From positions 10,447,479 to 10,511,478 of the forward strand of contig CM064545.1 in assembly GCA_032716605.1 (NCBI GenBank): 64,000 bases of DNA. The letters run 5' to 3'. The notes under the pieces were generated by a model, which saw nothing but the letters and a program-made list of their open reading frames with translations, did not search any database and was not told the origin of the DNA. This DNA is from Paralithodes platypus. Lineage: Eukaryota > Arthropoda > Malacostraca > Decapoda > Lithodidae. Positions 1 through 11,400 of this stretch are shown piece by piece. Every line of letters starts with the position of its first letter. Positions within the stretch are counted from its first letter, which is position 1. The translations under genes and the position numbers were made by a program.

Positions 1-65
1 TACATACATCAAATACTGCCTTCACATTACTTGATCATGTACGAAATACATCAAGGTAAGTTAAA

Positions 66-2723
66 TGTTATGCCGGGTTGTAATCCAACTCGCTTCAGTA
101 TTATCTATTTATCAATCCGGGTTTCGGATATTTAGACTTGGAATATGCTCAACAGGAACACATCGAGCTTAGTGAATATGATAAGTATTTACTCAATCAG
201 GTAACAATAACACAACAAACACACAGGTTAGATTATACTCTTATTTATTCAATGGCATAGAATACATGTTATGTGGTGCAATACGCCACTATTATATTAA
301 ATAGCAAGTAAGTAAATTAGTGACTGAGAGAGTTAACTAGTTTTACTCTCTAATGAAGGTCAGTTTGTCACTTACATAGTAATTGAAGAGTGAAATTACG
401 CAATGATAGACAGATGCATATATATACAAACAAGAATCATTGCCAATAATACATATGCAAGTAAAGTGTCTAACGCGAAGTATTCTGACAAAGACAAGGT
501 ACGATATGGAACTTATCGCTCAGCTGCGCGTGATTCTACGTGGTGGGTAAAGGGAAATTTGGCCGCGCTCAGGTGAGACCATCAAAGGTGCCGCCCTGGG
601 GACTCTAGGTCAGATGGACTGCGGTCTCAGGAAATAACAATTTACTTTAGTGCGATATAAAATCAGGGACTAACGCCATAAATTCTATTTGAGTCTAGGG
701 GGAAATATAGTTTAAATCTGAATTCAACTATCTAAGAGGTATTGCGAATAATCTCTCACACGAGACACACAAAATAATATTCGCTCATAGATGAGGTCAA
801 ATCACACGGGTTGAGGAAATCAGTTTCACAATAAAAATAGCGACGGGGTTGGAATAGATAAAATACAATTTAATATAGATTGGGATAAATTAACCAACTA
901 CTTTAAGAAATGCAAATGAAAGAGGCTGAAAGAAATGAAAATGAACGTACACAACGAAGTTGCACTTAGGAAATACCATATATGATGGCATGAAAGAAGT
1001 TCTGAATAAATTAACAAATTCCTAAAAGAACGCAGAACTACTGTAGCGTTGTATTATAACATAAATACAATTATAATCAATGGATACTAGATGAAGTAAT
1101 AAATAGAATCAATAGCCAATTAGTAGGCGGAATCGATCAAGGAATGTACAATCTGAATTCCTAGATTGGTGTGGAAAGAATTCCAAGACCCGAGTAACGT
1201 ATATTATCAGATTATTCACTAGAACTAATAGAGATCAGGTATCTTGATAAAGAATTAATTCTAACTCAACGGAAAGTGTTCTTGACTTTTAAATAAGAGA
1301 AATAGTATTATAAGTATTCTCTGGCGATAATTACGCGGATATAAGAATCCAGAATTGGGTGTAGGTTCTAGGTATATATTGGATTTAAGAAGGGAATCAG
1401 TTCACGTTATACACTTTCACTTCGACTTGGATACACAAAGAATAATAAACACATACAAATAAAATTTGAGAGTATTCTGGATAAGTAACATGTGTAAAAA
1501 TGACTATGTAACGTACGTACAATTAAGGGTCTGAATGATTTAACACAATTTCTCTTAGCAATATCTCGTACTTCATGAATCACTGTACGGATCAGAGTTA
1601 TAGGAATCTTACACGGGTATCAAAGGTTCAGGATAGATCTTAGGCACAGATCTATAATTAAATGTAATAGAATACTAGCATATTTTATCTTACCTTCACA
1701 ACAATAGCCACAATTTATAACACTCAGAGACACTTAGGGTAAAGGGTAGAGGTAGCCATGAACGAGAATCTGGATGACGAAGAACAAGTGGTTCTGCTGG
1801 GCTGGACGTCAGGGGGAATTGCCTCTCTCTCAGGTACAGGGGAAGGTGGTTTCGGGCTCCTCTACACACTCTCGTTCAGGTTGAGACTCAATACCAATCC
1901 TTTCCCACAACCGGCTTAACCAGTGAAAGGAAGCAATAGTATTTGCTAACTTCCTTCAGTTTCAGTTAGCCTATAGTCGGTTTATTTTTAGAACTCAAGT
2001 TGATCTATCTCAATAACATGTGGATATCATTGTTTTGGCTATGGTGAAGGTAATTCTTAATCTAAAAATACACTGAAGATATTTATCTAAACACACAGAG
2101 ATTCTCGATCTCTCGATATGGCCCTCCTATTTTTAAAGGGTGGCATGGTTGCGTAATGAATTATTTTCTGTTCATTGTAATATCTGGCTTTTCTTAGTCT
2201 CCAGGCCATAGGTTTATTATTTATCACTTTGGTTGCACTATTCCCAGTCTGCCCGGGAGGTGCTGTAGAGGGGGTGCTGGGTTTCCCATCGATGTCGATA
2301 TTGCAATGGTTCTTGGTGGGGAACTTGCATAAATAGTTCCTCACTATATTGCAAATCGGGCTGGAGCTGGGTATATGTCTTGGGCGTTTGTCTCTGTCCC
2401 TGCCATTGGAGGAGCAGGGGTCCCTCTGATTGGCCCGGGCTCGAACTCCTTTCTCGGGCAGACTGACCTAGTCTCCCGGAGATTAGAGCATGGGTATGTC
2501 TGGGAAAAAGGGTAGGCTGACCTATTCCGGCAGGTATTAAAGCCTGGGGAACTGGTCGGGTCCTATTGTCTCTCTCCTTCTCTTGGTGTTGTCTTCTCCT
2601 GTTCCTCTTCGTTTCCCTGTTCGCTGTACAGCTATTCTGGTGTTGTTAGGCTGCTCCTTTTCGGGCATGATCAGGGTGTCTACCGTCATAGCCTTTCCCT
2701 GGTTTCCCAACCCCGTCATCTAA
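66..2723 (-). repeat. Gypsy-1 LTR (3' LTR in element sense)
   Basis: About 2.66 kb, unusually long for a Gypsy LTR. It aligns nearly base for base with 8407-12047 apart from the insertion in that copy. No coding potential is convincing; short open stretches such as 2087-2344 recur in the other LTR as non-coding sequence. Confidence 0.88.
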
Positions 2724-2735
2724 CCACCTTCTTCC
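2724..2735 (-). promoter_or_regulatory. Polypurine tract of Gypsy-1
   Basis: Read on the minus strand this is GGAAGAAGGTGG, directly before the 3' LTR. That is the position and composition of a plus-strand priming polypurine tract. Confidence 0.7.
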
Positions 2736-2771
2736 AAAACAAAATCTCGTCCTCGAGATTTAAGGTCATAA

Positions 2772-3335
2772 TTATGTTCTGAAGGTTTTGGTAGTGAGAG
2801 AGGGTTCTAGGTTTTGTAGGACTAGCCACAAGATGGTTGTAGGGATGTCAATAGGGCTGTTGGTGTCAATTTCCACAGTTAGTTGAAGAGGAGTCTTTGA
2901 GGAATTTGCCACATTCACAAGATGGGCAGGAGAGTTGATGATAGTCCTGGTGTTGTCTGAGGACACAAACAAGCTGTTGATCTTCATCGTGGTGGTAGGG
3001 TCAGTAGGATTTGGAGCTGTGGCTATTAGAGGAGTTGGTGGTGTACTGCCAATATTTGAGGTTGTAGAGCTGCTTGGCCCAGGTGGGAGGGGCTTGTTGG
3101 TTTGAGGGCCTGTCCCTATGGTAGTGGCTGGTGGGGCTGGTTGAGGAGTTGACCTTGCACTAGGTGTGGCGGTGACCTTCTGATATTGCGAGGTGGTGGC
3201 TTTGGTGGGAGCCCACCTTTTGTAGGTCGGCTTGAAGGTGGGGGCCCATCTTTTAGGTGGAGTCACATGTCGGTCAGATCTTCGACATGGTGGATTAGAT
3301 AAAGGTTGCATTAAAGATGGTGACCTTATTTTCAT
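2772..3335 (-). CDS. Gypsy-1 terminal ORF, Pro/Thr-rich, function unknown
   Basis: A 187-codon open frame between the integrase ORF and the 3' LTR. Its ATG overlaps the integrase stop codon (ATGA arrangement). The first 120 residues are rich in Pro, Thr and Ser with two RWAPT repeats; the last 70 are less biased. I see no signal peptide, transmembrane segment or cysteine pattern, so it does not look like an envelope protein. It lies just after a run of about 20 C residues (minus strand) near the end of the integrase frame. It could therefore be the original disordered tail of Pol displaced by slippage, or a separate third ORF. Confidence 0.4.
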   Translation of the reverse strand: MKIRSPSLMQPLSNPPCRRSDRHVTPPKRWAPTFKPTYKRWAPTKATTSQYQKVTATPSARSTPQPAPPATTIGTGPQTNKPLPPGPSSSTTSNIGSTPPTPLIATAPNPTDPTTTMKINSLFVSSDNTRTIINSPAHLVNVANSSKTPLQLTVEIDTNSPIDIPTTILWLVLQNLEPSLTTKTFRT

Positions 3336-4219
3336 TTTTTGCTTTTTTGGAACAGGGGGGGGGGGGGGGGGGCGGTATAGCTAGATTTATAAATGGTGGA
3401 AGGATTAGGTGAAAATGTGTCATCATCTTTGGGGTCAGCAAGCATAATCATATTCTCATCAATGGGTTGAAACCTACGTATATATCTATTTCGGTATGTG
3501 CGTGACTCACCAAAATATTTAATAGTAACCTGGTAACAGGTTGGAACAGGTAGGATCTCGAAAGGACCTTGATATCTGGGTTTGAGTTTGGATGGCACTG
3601 GAAGTTGAGCAACCATGACAAGATCGCCGACATGGTGAGGACTAACTTTGGCTGTTTCGTCAGATTGTAGGTCTTGGATATATTGCAGCCGTCGAAGGTG
3701 GTTCTTTAGATGTACTAAAGATTGGTCAAAATTGGAAGAGGGCTCGTAAGGGACAGACAGATGACGTAAAGGTTGGAGTAAAGGTGGTACTTCAAACACA
3801 CGTTCATAGGGTGAAATTCCGTATTTTCTGGGGCAGGTATTTTTTCCCCACTGGACTATTTTCACTTGGCTGGGCCAATCCTTGGTATTCATTTGTGGCA
3901 GGCGTGTTCTTATTTGGTTTGCAATTATTCGGTGGCTTCTTTCACAAATTGAGTTACCCTGAGGCCAACATGGGGAGGAGTGGCTAATGTTGAATCCACA
4001 CATCTGGTATAGTTGGGACCATATGTGACTGGTGAATTCAGGGGCATTATCCGAATGAATAGCTTCAGGTAATCCAAAATATGGAAAAACGTGCTGTATC
4101 ACTGCTTCTGGTACTGCTAAAGCTGAATGTTGTTTTGCTGGACATGCAATTATATATTTCGAGTATGTGTCCACAAAATTGATAATGTATTTATAGCCTT
4201 GATTTCCTCCATGGGTCAC
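3332..4219 (-). CDS. Gypsy-1 integrase, core and C-terminal part of Pol
   Basis: A 295-codon ORF with the retroviral-type integrase core: first Asp in FVDTYSKY, second Asp in HSDNAPEF and Glu in GNSICERSH. The last two are separated by 35 residues, the D-35-E spacing of LTR-element integrases. A KPRYQGPFEILP stretch matches the GPY/F module in the C-terminal domain. The zinc-binding part lies upstream, split between this ORF and the RNase H ORF: His pair near the end of the latter, CRAC pair in 4270-4320. A stop codon near 4336 and others separate them. The C-terminus runs into a proline run encoded by a homopolymer. Core residues are intact, but the enzyme cannot be made as one piece. Confidence 0.8.
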   Translation of the reverse strand: MTHGGNQGYKYIINFVDTYSKYIIACPAKQHSALAVPEAVIQHVFPYFGLPEAIHSDNAPEFTSHIWSQLYQMCGFNISHSSPCWPQGNSICERSHRIIANQIRTRLPQMNTKDWPSQVKIVQWGKNTCPRKYGISPYERVFEVPPLLQPLRHLSVPYEPSSNFDQSLVHLKNHLRRLQYIQDLQSDETAKVSPHHVGDLVMVAQLPVPSKLKPRYQGPFEILPVPTCYQVTIKYFGESRTYRNRYIRRFQPIDENMIMLADPKDDDTFSPNPSTIYKSSYTAPPPPPLFQKSKK

Positions 4220-4335
4220 ATCACATCTACTACAAGAAGTTGCTATGGTTTGAACGCTACAAATTTTCCTGTAGGTCCGGCTGTACGGGTCCTGTCCTTG
4301 CCCAATGAACAGGCTCTGCAGGCTTCCGTAATTCT

Positions 4336-5325
4336 TTAAGCTGTGATGTATGGAGAAGGAGTCCAGTACACTTGTTGGAAGGTAGCAGTTAACTTCCTCT
4401 GGGCTAAATGAATGCCATTGTGCATATGGATGGATTGCATAGTTGAGAGTGCTGCATTTGGTGTTATAAAAAATAATCCGTCTGGCATGAACAAATTATC
4501 TCCTCTTCTGGTGAGTTGGGAGAAAATACTTCTAGGCATCCAGTCTGGTTTTTCTTGTTGAAATTGTTTAAGCAGTTCTTGCTGGTCTTGATCTAATGAG
4601 TCATGATGATGGATTGCTAAAATTGGCTGAATCTCAGTGTTCTGGATGGAGATGTCCTTGGCTGAGTTAGTTGGAAGTCTGGATAAAGCATCAGCGTTGG
4701 TATGGAGTTTTCCTGGTCGATAAGCAATTTCGAAGCTAAACTCTTCTAATGATTCTCGCCACCTGACAGTCAAGGCGTTTTTGGTGTCAGATTTGCGTAG
4801 CCATTGGAGGGCGTGGTGATCGGTGATGATGGTGACCTTGACACCTGCTAGGTAAGCTTTGAAGTGTTGCAAGGCCCAAATGATACCTAGGCATTCTCTT
4901 TTGGTTACTGGATAGTTGACTTCTGCTGGATTTAGTGTTCGGCTGGCACATGCGATGATATGTTCTCTTCCTTCTCTAGTTTGTCCTAGAATGGCACCTA
5001 TCCCGAATTGTGAGACATCCGTGTATAAGCCGAATGGTTGGGTATAGTCTGGGAATGATACTACTGGAGTTGCTACTAGTAGTTTTCTTAGGGTGTTGAA
5101 TGCTTTTAGACATTGTTCTGTCCATAAGAATGGTTCGTCTTTTCTGGTTAGGTCATGAAGTGGCTTGGCAATGGTAGCAACAATTTTGACAAATCTGCGG
5201 TAATAGGAAGCTAAGCCGAGAAAAGCTCGGACTCCTTTGCCATTTGTTGGAGGAGTTATGGTGCTAAGGGCATCTAGTTTGTCAGGATCTGGAGCAATTC
5301 CTTTTTTCTGAGACGATGTGTCCAA
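4336..5325 (-). CDS. Gypsy-1 Pol: RT thumb/connection and RNase H
   Basis: A 329-codon ORF starting inside the RT. AFLGLASYYRRFV and AKPLHDLTRK mark the RT C-terminus of Ty3/Gypsy elements. RNase H follows with all four acidic residues visible: Asp in YTDVSQFGIG, Glu in TKRECLGIIWAL, Asp in ITDHHALQWL and Asp in NADALSRL. After it begins the His pair of the integrase zinc-binding domain. The apparent start Met is internal to the original polyprotein, because RT sequence continues upstream in other frames. The product would degrade the RNA strand of the RNA-DNA hybrid in the virus-like particle. Confidence 0.82.
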   Translation of the reverse strand: MDTSSQKKGIAPDPDKLDALSTITPPTNGKGVRAFLGLASYYRRFVKIVATIAKPLHDLTRKDEPFLWTEQCLKAFNTLRKLLVATPVVSFPDYTQPFGLYTDVSQFGIGAILGQTREGREHIIACASRTLNPAEVNYPVTKRECLGIIWALQHFKAYLAGVKVTIITDHHALQWLRKSDTKNALTVRWRESLEEFSFEIAYRPGKLHTNADALSRLPTNSAKDISIQNTEIQPILAIHHHDSLDQDQQELLKQFQQEKPDWMPRSIFSQLTRRGDNLFMPDGLFFITPNAALSTMQSIHMHNGIHLAQRKLTATFQQVYWTPSPYITA

Positions 5326-6410
5326 GAAATTGGACTTTCTTCTTGGCCAGAGTACATTTAGAGGGTTTGAGTTTTAAGTTTGTCTCTCTAATCCTCTGAA
5401 ACACTTGTCTTAATCTTTGTTCAGCCCAGGTTTTCCCAAACACGATTATGTCATCCAAGTACGCCAGGCATGTTTCCCAGGTTAATCCTTTGTAGAACAG
5501 ATTCCATTAACCTGGAAAAAGTTGCAGGGCCATTGCATAGACCAAATGGCAATACTGTGAAGTCACATAATCTTCCTTGACTAGTGGCAAAAGCTGTCTT
5601 TTGTTGGTGTTCTGGAAGGACTGGTACTTGCCAGTACCCTGCTTGCAGATCCAGGGTAGTGAACCATTTAACTCCTAATAGGGAATCTAAAGAGTCGTCT
5701 ATCCTGGGTAGTGGGGTAGCATCTATCTAGCTGTCGGTAATCAATACAAAAATGGACGGATCAGTCTTTCTTCTGGACGAGTACCACCGGAGATGACCAA
5801 GGGCTCGTGGAATGTTGGACAACTCCAGTTGCTAACATATCTTTGACTTGGGATTCCTCTTCCTGTCTTTGTATTGGATTTTTCCAACAAATCGGTTGTT
5901 TGATCAGATGTCCTACAGTATGTATGGGATGGTTTGGAGTAAGGGGTCGGGCTTAAGTTGGACTAGATAATAGTCCATCAGATGCCAGGCCCGGGGAGAC
6001 GATTAATATGAAGGGTGCGCCTGGAAGTGTGGTGGGAGGGCTTGTGGCTTTGGCTCCGCTGCATGTCTGCCTGCCGAGATCGGAACCTCTCCGGGTGGTC
6101 GGGGGCCGGGGGAGTGCTGGAGCGACCTTGGTGATCCTGGTCTCTGGGTCTTCTCCTGGGTGACCTGGATGTGTGTGGTGAGTTGTGCCTTTTATCTGTG
6201 TTTATTCGTTGTTTTATGTTGTTTTTGTGTTTTCCCTGTTCTTGCTCTGTCTTGAGTCGGCTACCCCCAAAATGGGGATTGGGCCTGAGCATATAGATAG
6301 ATAGATAGATGTAGGGGATGGTGAAGTACGTTGGTTTTCCCAACGTCTTGGTTGGAAGTAGCGAAGATATCTTGGTAGGTAGTCATTTCATCACGTAGGT
6401 CGGTTTGTTG
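5326..6410 (-). pseudogene. Gypsy-1 reverse transcriptase, broken
   Basis: Minus-strand translation in shifting frames shows Gypsy RT blocks: an IFATSNQDVGK-like N-terminal segment near 6330-6410, an SPWSSPVVLVQKK block near 5770-5820, a PFGLCNGPATF block near 5520-5550, and the catalytic YLDD with following IIV near 5440-5465. Frameshifts and stops separate all blocks. The LINE 3' end at 5934-6310 splits the first block from the rest. Confidence 0.75.
5934..6310 (+). mobile_element. 5'-truncated LINE 3' end inserted in Gypsy-1 RT
   Basis: About 377 bp ending in a (TAGA)n tail (6294-6310). The imperfect 12-mers at 5922-5933 and 6311-6322 (11 of 12 identical, core GGGATGGT) are the target duplication. 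The same sequence in opposite orientation is at 43877-44250, where it follows a LINE RT C-terminus, so this is the 3' UTR of that LINE family. Confidence 0.8.
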
Positions 6411-6418
6411 TTGAAAGG

Positions 6419-7054
6419 TTAAATGGGAAGGAATATCAGGTAGGGGAAAAGGTGGGAGGTATTTTCTGAAGATAAAGATAGTTCTTCTGCATAAGGCTCA
6501 AGTTCCCCAATGGTTATCCCTTTGGGCAAGGTAATAGGTTGATCGGAGATGTTTGCTATCTTTATGCAATCAAGTTGATTTGAGATTAGGCTTGGAGCGG
6601 TCAGGCAATCCCTATCAAAAGGGCTTTGGAGGTGAGGGGTCATTATTGCATCCCCAGGTAAGGTGGGTAATATGGTTACCCATCTTTAATGATGAGGGGG
6701 AAGTGTCACTAGTTTGGACGTGACAGCTTGAGTGGTCTGGAGGAGACAAGTGGTAGCTTTACTCGGTTCCTCCTGATTGATCATGGGTTGGGGTTTAGGG
6801 TTTATCTTGTTAAGTGCTTTTGAAGAGGGTATGACTTCGGAACTCTTTACTACCTTCCTAGCTTCGGTAGTTCGGATGAGACAATTGGTAGGACTGTTGG
6901 ATTTTTCTTGAGGAATCCTTGACTGATTGGTAGGGGTTACGTTATTCAGAACTTTAGGGAGGGGTGCAACCTTTGACTTTTTGACCTTCAGAGGGTCAGT
7001 TGTTTGCTTTTTGTTTGAAATGGGGGTGAAAACTTCAAAGTTCTTATCCCGCAA
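6419..7054 (-). pseudogene. Gypsy-1 Pol linker between protease and RT
   Basis: Two open stretches (6419-6643 and 6686-7054) in different frames. The first carries IANISDQPITLPKGITIGEL, resembling the segment between retropepsin and RT in many Gypsy Pol proteins. The second is Lys/Pro/Thr-rich and low in information. No catalytic motif lies here. Confidence 0.45.
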
Positions 7055-7130
7055 TCAATGGAAGCGCTCAGAGAAGTGAGCAAATCGAACCCCAAATATC
7101 CATCGTACTTGGTCTCTTTGGGATCATAAA

Positions 7131-7412
7131 TCATGAAAGAATGTTTAGTTCCATGATATGGGACAGGGGTACTGACATAAGGGGAAGCGTCTGTCCATAA
7201 TTTGGGATAATATCATCATTAGCACTCGTCAAAACTATTGAAGAAGGTTGGATAAGACCTAAAGCTTTGCGGTGCTGCTTGAAGAAAGGAAAGAAGAGAC
7301 ATGACCGGGAAGCCCCCGTGTCAATTATAAGTCGGACTTTCACTCTATTTACAGTGATCTTCCTATAGATGGGTAGATTATCTTGATTTGATTCTTCATG
7401 AGCCCCCGTCAT
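7131..7412 (-). CDS. Gypsy-1 aspartic protease (retropepsin) fragment
   Basis: A 93-codon stretch containing VRLIIDTGASRSCLF, the DTGA active-site loop of retroviral-type aspartic proteases, with a downstream PLMSVPLSH segment. Upstream residues PIYRKITVNRVKV fit the flap-preceding strand. It lies between gag remnants and the Pol linker, as expected. It would have cleaved Gag-Pol in the particle. The frame breaks on both sides. Confidence 0.68.
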   Translation of the reverse strand: MTGAHEESNQDNLPIYRKITVNRVKVRLIIDTGASRSCLFFPFFKQHRKALGLIQPSSIVLTSANDDIIPNYGQTLPLMSVPLSHIMELNILS

Positions 7413-7618
7413 TCTGATGACTATTTGTGTACGGGGGCGGATTAAAAATCCAGATCATCTGTATTTTCCACTACTGGTTCTGGTTCTTCAATGTTTTCTT
7501 CCTCGCTGAAGCTTTCAAATCCTGCGGTTCCATCTTCGGTGATTGTAGCTTTATGTCTGGGTTTGATCCAGGTAATCTGAACCCACCAACTAGGTGACCT
7601 GGTCCTTCTCTTGGTCAG

Positions 7619-8306
7619 TTACATGAAAGACTTCTTTAAGGACGTCAACACACATTGCCCATTACATGGTTTTCGGTCGGCGGGGAGAATCCTGGCCCAT
7701 TCTTCAGCTTTGTCACTGGATCTTGGTGCCACAGGGCCAGCTGTAGGTACTGTAGTCAGGTGAGTTGTAACTCTACTGATGACGGCGATCTTGTCTTGTT
7801 CTCTTGTCTTTCTCAGAGCCATAATACACCTTACGACTGGCATATCGTTTTCGTAGTTGGTGGGCTCTGTGATTGAGAAATGATCGGCTACTGTCACAGG
7901 TAGAATCCTCAGTAAAGCAAAACACTATTTTCTTTCTCTGAGCTGGGGTGTTGTCAGGGAAAGCGGTTATGGCTAGTTGAGTCAATTGGCTTACAGTGGC
8001 GTCCAAATCTCCTGAATATATAGCTTCATGAAACTGTTGGTCTGCAATTGTTTGGCCAAGGACTAGGTTGATAGCTACTTTAGTGTAACTCTCAAACTGT
8101 TCCCAGGTTAACCCGGGCATATTGTAATGCACATACCCTGACACCTTTGCTTCGTATTTTCCTAACTTCATTACCACAGTATGAATCTTGGATGAGTCCT
8201 CGTTCCCGAACATCATGTCCAGGACCTATTTGGCTATTTCCATATATGTATTATTATAATACTCCTCTGGCTTGAATGCCGGGATATCAAGCGTTTTAGT
8301 TCCCAT
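7619..8306 (-). pseudogene. Gypsy-1 gag (capsid), broken
   Basis: An ATG at 8306-8304 opens a frame whose start reads MGTKTLDIPAF. It meets an in-frame TAG near 8227, then continues open to 7773 (residues with LGKYEAKVSGYVHY and WEQFESYTKVAINL), helical sequence like the Gypsy capsid. A frameshift near 7890 moves the open frame to 7619-7897. No CCHC knuckle is visible. The start is about 100 bases inside the primer site. Confidence 0.6.
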
Positions 8307-8391
8307 GGTGAATGTTGTGTGTGATGCTGATTGAGTAATAACCAATTTATCAATAACAACACAACAAGGGAAATGATATGCCATATCGAGA

Positions 8392-8405
8392 CACCGCTGC
8401 CCCCA
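8392..8405 (-). promoter_or_regulatory. Primer-binding site, tRNA-Leu type
   Basis: The plus strand reads CACCGCTGCCCCCA. From memory of eukaryotic leucine tRNAs, their 3' end is CACCGCTGCC-A-CCA, so 13 of 14 positions match. It lies one or two bases inside the LTR edge at 8407, the correct place for minus-strand priming. Confidence 0.65.
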
Positions 8406-8406
8406 G

Positions 8407-11400
8407 AGTTATCCCGGGTTGTAATCCAACTCTCTTCAGTATTATCTATTTATCAATCCGGGTTTCGGATATTTAGACTTGGAATATGCTCAATAGGAAC
8501 ACATCGAGCTTAGTGAATATGATAAGTATTTACTCAATCAGGCAACATTAGCACAATAAACGCACAGGTTAGATTACACTCTTATTTATTCAATGGCATA
8601 GAATAAATGTTATGTGGTGCTATACTCCACTATAATATTAAATGGCAAGTAAGTAAATTAGTGACTGAGAGAGTTAACTAGTTCTACTCTCTAATAAAGG
8701 TCAGTTTGTCACTTACATAGTAATTGAAGAGTGAAATTATGCAATGATAGACAGATACATAATAAATTATATACACAAACAAGAATCATTGACAATAATA
8801 CATATGCGAGTAAAGTGTCTAACGCGAAGTATTTTGACAAAGACAAGGTACAATATGGAACTTATCGCTCAGCTGCGCGTGATTCTACGTGGTGGGTAAA
8901 GGAAAATTTGGCCGCGCTCAGGTGAGACCATCAAAGGTGCCGCCCTGGGGACTCTAGGTCAGATGGACTGCGGTTTCAGGAAATAACAATTTACTTTAGT
9001 GCGATATAAAATCAGGGACTAAAGCCATGAATTCTATTTGAGTCTAGGGGGACATATAATTTAAATCTGAATTCAACTATCTAAGAGTTATTGCGAATAT
9101 ACTCTCACACGAGACACAATAAATACTATTTTATCATACATGAGATCAAATCACACGTGTTGGCGAAATCAATTTCACAATAAATATAGCGACTGGGTTG
9201 GAATAGATAAAATACAATTTAATATAGATTGGGATAAATTAACCAACTACTTTAAGAAACGCAAATGAAAGAGCGCTGGAAGATAGCTTTATAAAGAGCT
9301 ATGAGAAATGAACGTACACAATGAAGTTGCACTTAGGAAATACCATATATGATGAAAGGAGATCTGAATAAATTAACAAATTCCTAAAAGAACGCAGAAC
9401 TACTGTAGCGTTGTATTATAACGTAAATACAATTATAATCAATGGATTACTAGATGAAGTAATAAATAGAATCAATAGCCAATTAGTAGGCAGAATCGAT
9501 CAAGGAATGTACAATCTGCATTCCTAAATTGGTGGGAAAAGAATTACACAACCCGAGTAACGTATATTATCAGATTATTCACAAGAACTAATAGAGATCA
9601 GGTATCTTGATAAAGAATTAATTCTAACTCAACGGAAAGGGTTCTTGGCTTTGAAATAAGGGAAATATTATTATAAATACTCTCTGGCGATAATTACGCA
9701 GATATAAGGATCCTGAGTGGGGTGTAGGTTCTAGGTATATATTTGATTTAAGAAGGGAATCAGTTCACGTTATACACTTTCACTTCGACTTGGATACACA
9801 AAGAATAATAAACACATACGAATAAAATTTGAGAGTATTCTGGATAAGTAACACGTGTAAAAATGACTATGTAACGTACGTACAATTAAGGGTCTGAATG
9901 ATTTAACACTATTTCTCTTAGCAATATCTCGTACTTCATGAATCACTGTACGGATCAAAGTTATAGGAATCTTACACGGGTATCAAAGGTTCAGGATAGA
10001 TCTTAGGCACAGATCTATAATTAAATGTAATAGAATAGTCGCATATTTTATCTTACCTTCACAACAATAGCCACAATTTATAACACTCAGAGACACTTAG
10101 AGTAAAGGGTAGAGGTAGCCATGAACGAGAATATGGACGACGTAGGACTCGTGGTTCTGCTGGGATGGACGTCAGGGGGAACTGCCTCTCTCTCAGGTAC
10201 AGGGGAAGTTGGTTCCGAGCTCCTCTACACACTCTCGTTCAGGTTGAGACTCAATACCAATCCTTTCCCACAACCGGCTTAAACAGTGGAAGGAAGCAAT
10301 AGTATTTGCTAACTTCCTTCAGTTTCAGTCAGCTTATAGTCGGTTTATTTTTAGAACTCAAGTTGATCTATCTCAATAACATAGGGACATGTGGATATCA
10401 TTGTTTTGGCTATGGTGAAGGTAATTCTTAATCTAAAAATACACTGAAGTTATTTATCTAAACACACGGAGATTCTCGATCTCTCGATATGGCTCTCATA
10501 TTTTTAACCCTGGACAGGAAATGCTGTTGCCTATTTGCACGGGCGTGTTGCGCAAAACAAGTTTTTTGGAGTCTGCACGCCCCACATGGCCATTTTCTCA
10601 GTTATCGGCCTGCAGGCAGTCAGTGTGCTGTGGGCCTCAGTCGGGTGTGGAGGTGCTCCTCGCCCAGCAACACGAGAACCTGCTCAAACAGGATATTTCC
10701 GTTGCAAATTTGCAACATCCCTACCTCGTTAGTGACATTTACTTTAATCGAAAAGTGTACTTTAGTGATATTGTGACTTGAGATATTGATCTGGAAGTGA
10801 TAGGCATCTTAGCCAGATGGTGAGGGAACAAGCTCACACAGGTTAGTGTGTCTGATGTTGCCATTCATTGGGTAAGGAATTTTTCATGACATGATTTCTG
10901 TTACCTCCATATATTATTTTATTGTAGTATCTATGTTACTCAGATCTCGATTATTACACTTTGGTGATATAATAAGAGCATGTAGGAAGCACTATGTTGA
11001 TTTTGGTTTGATTTCAAGTATATTTAGGTATCTAAACGATTTTTTGAAAATGGGGCAAATTTTTTAGAGGGTCGAAATGTTAACCATTTTTGCAACTTCG
11101 CACTTCTCTCAACGTATAGAGACTACAGGTCGTCCTTCATACACCAATCAGCCCCACTATTGCCATCCACAATCTCAGAGTCCCAGCACCCTCAGGACGA
11201 ATTTAGTATTTCATTTTCATTTTTTAAGTAAGACTAAATTAAATCATATACTTATCTTTTTATTAAATTATTTAAAAATACTAATTACTTTTCAATATCT
11301 ATCATTTACTAACACAATATTAAGGGATCCTTATATTATTTTTAGCAATTTTCATTAAGTCTAAGCCTTTTGGTTTGGGAGATATTTGAGGTCAAAGTCG

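Noticed and set aside
2087..2344. 85-codon ORF in the Gypsy-1 LTR
   Set aside because: The other LTR has the same stretch with a different end, inside non-coding LTR sequence, and there is no protein motif.
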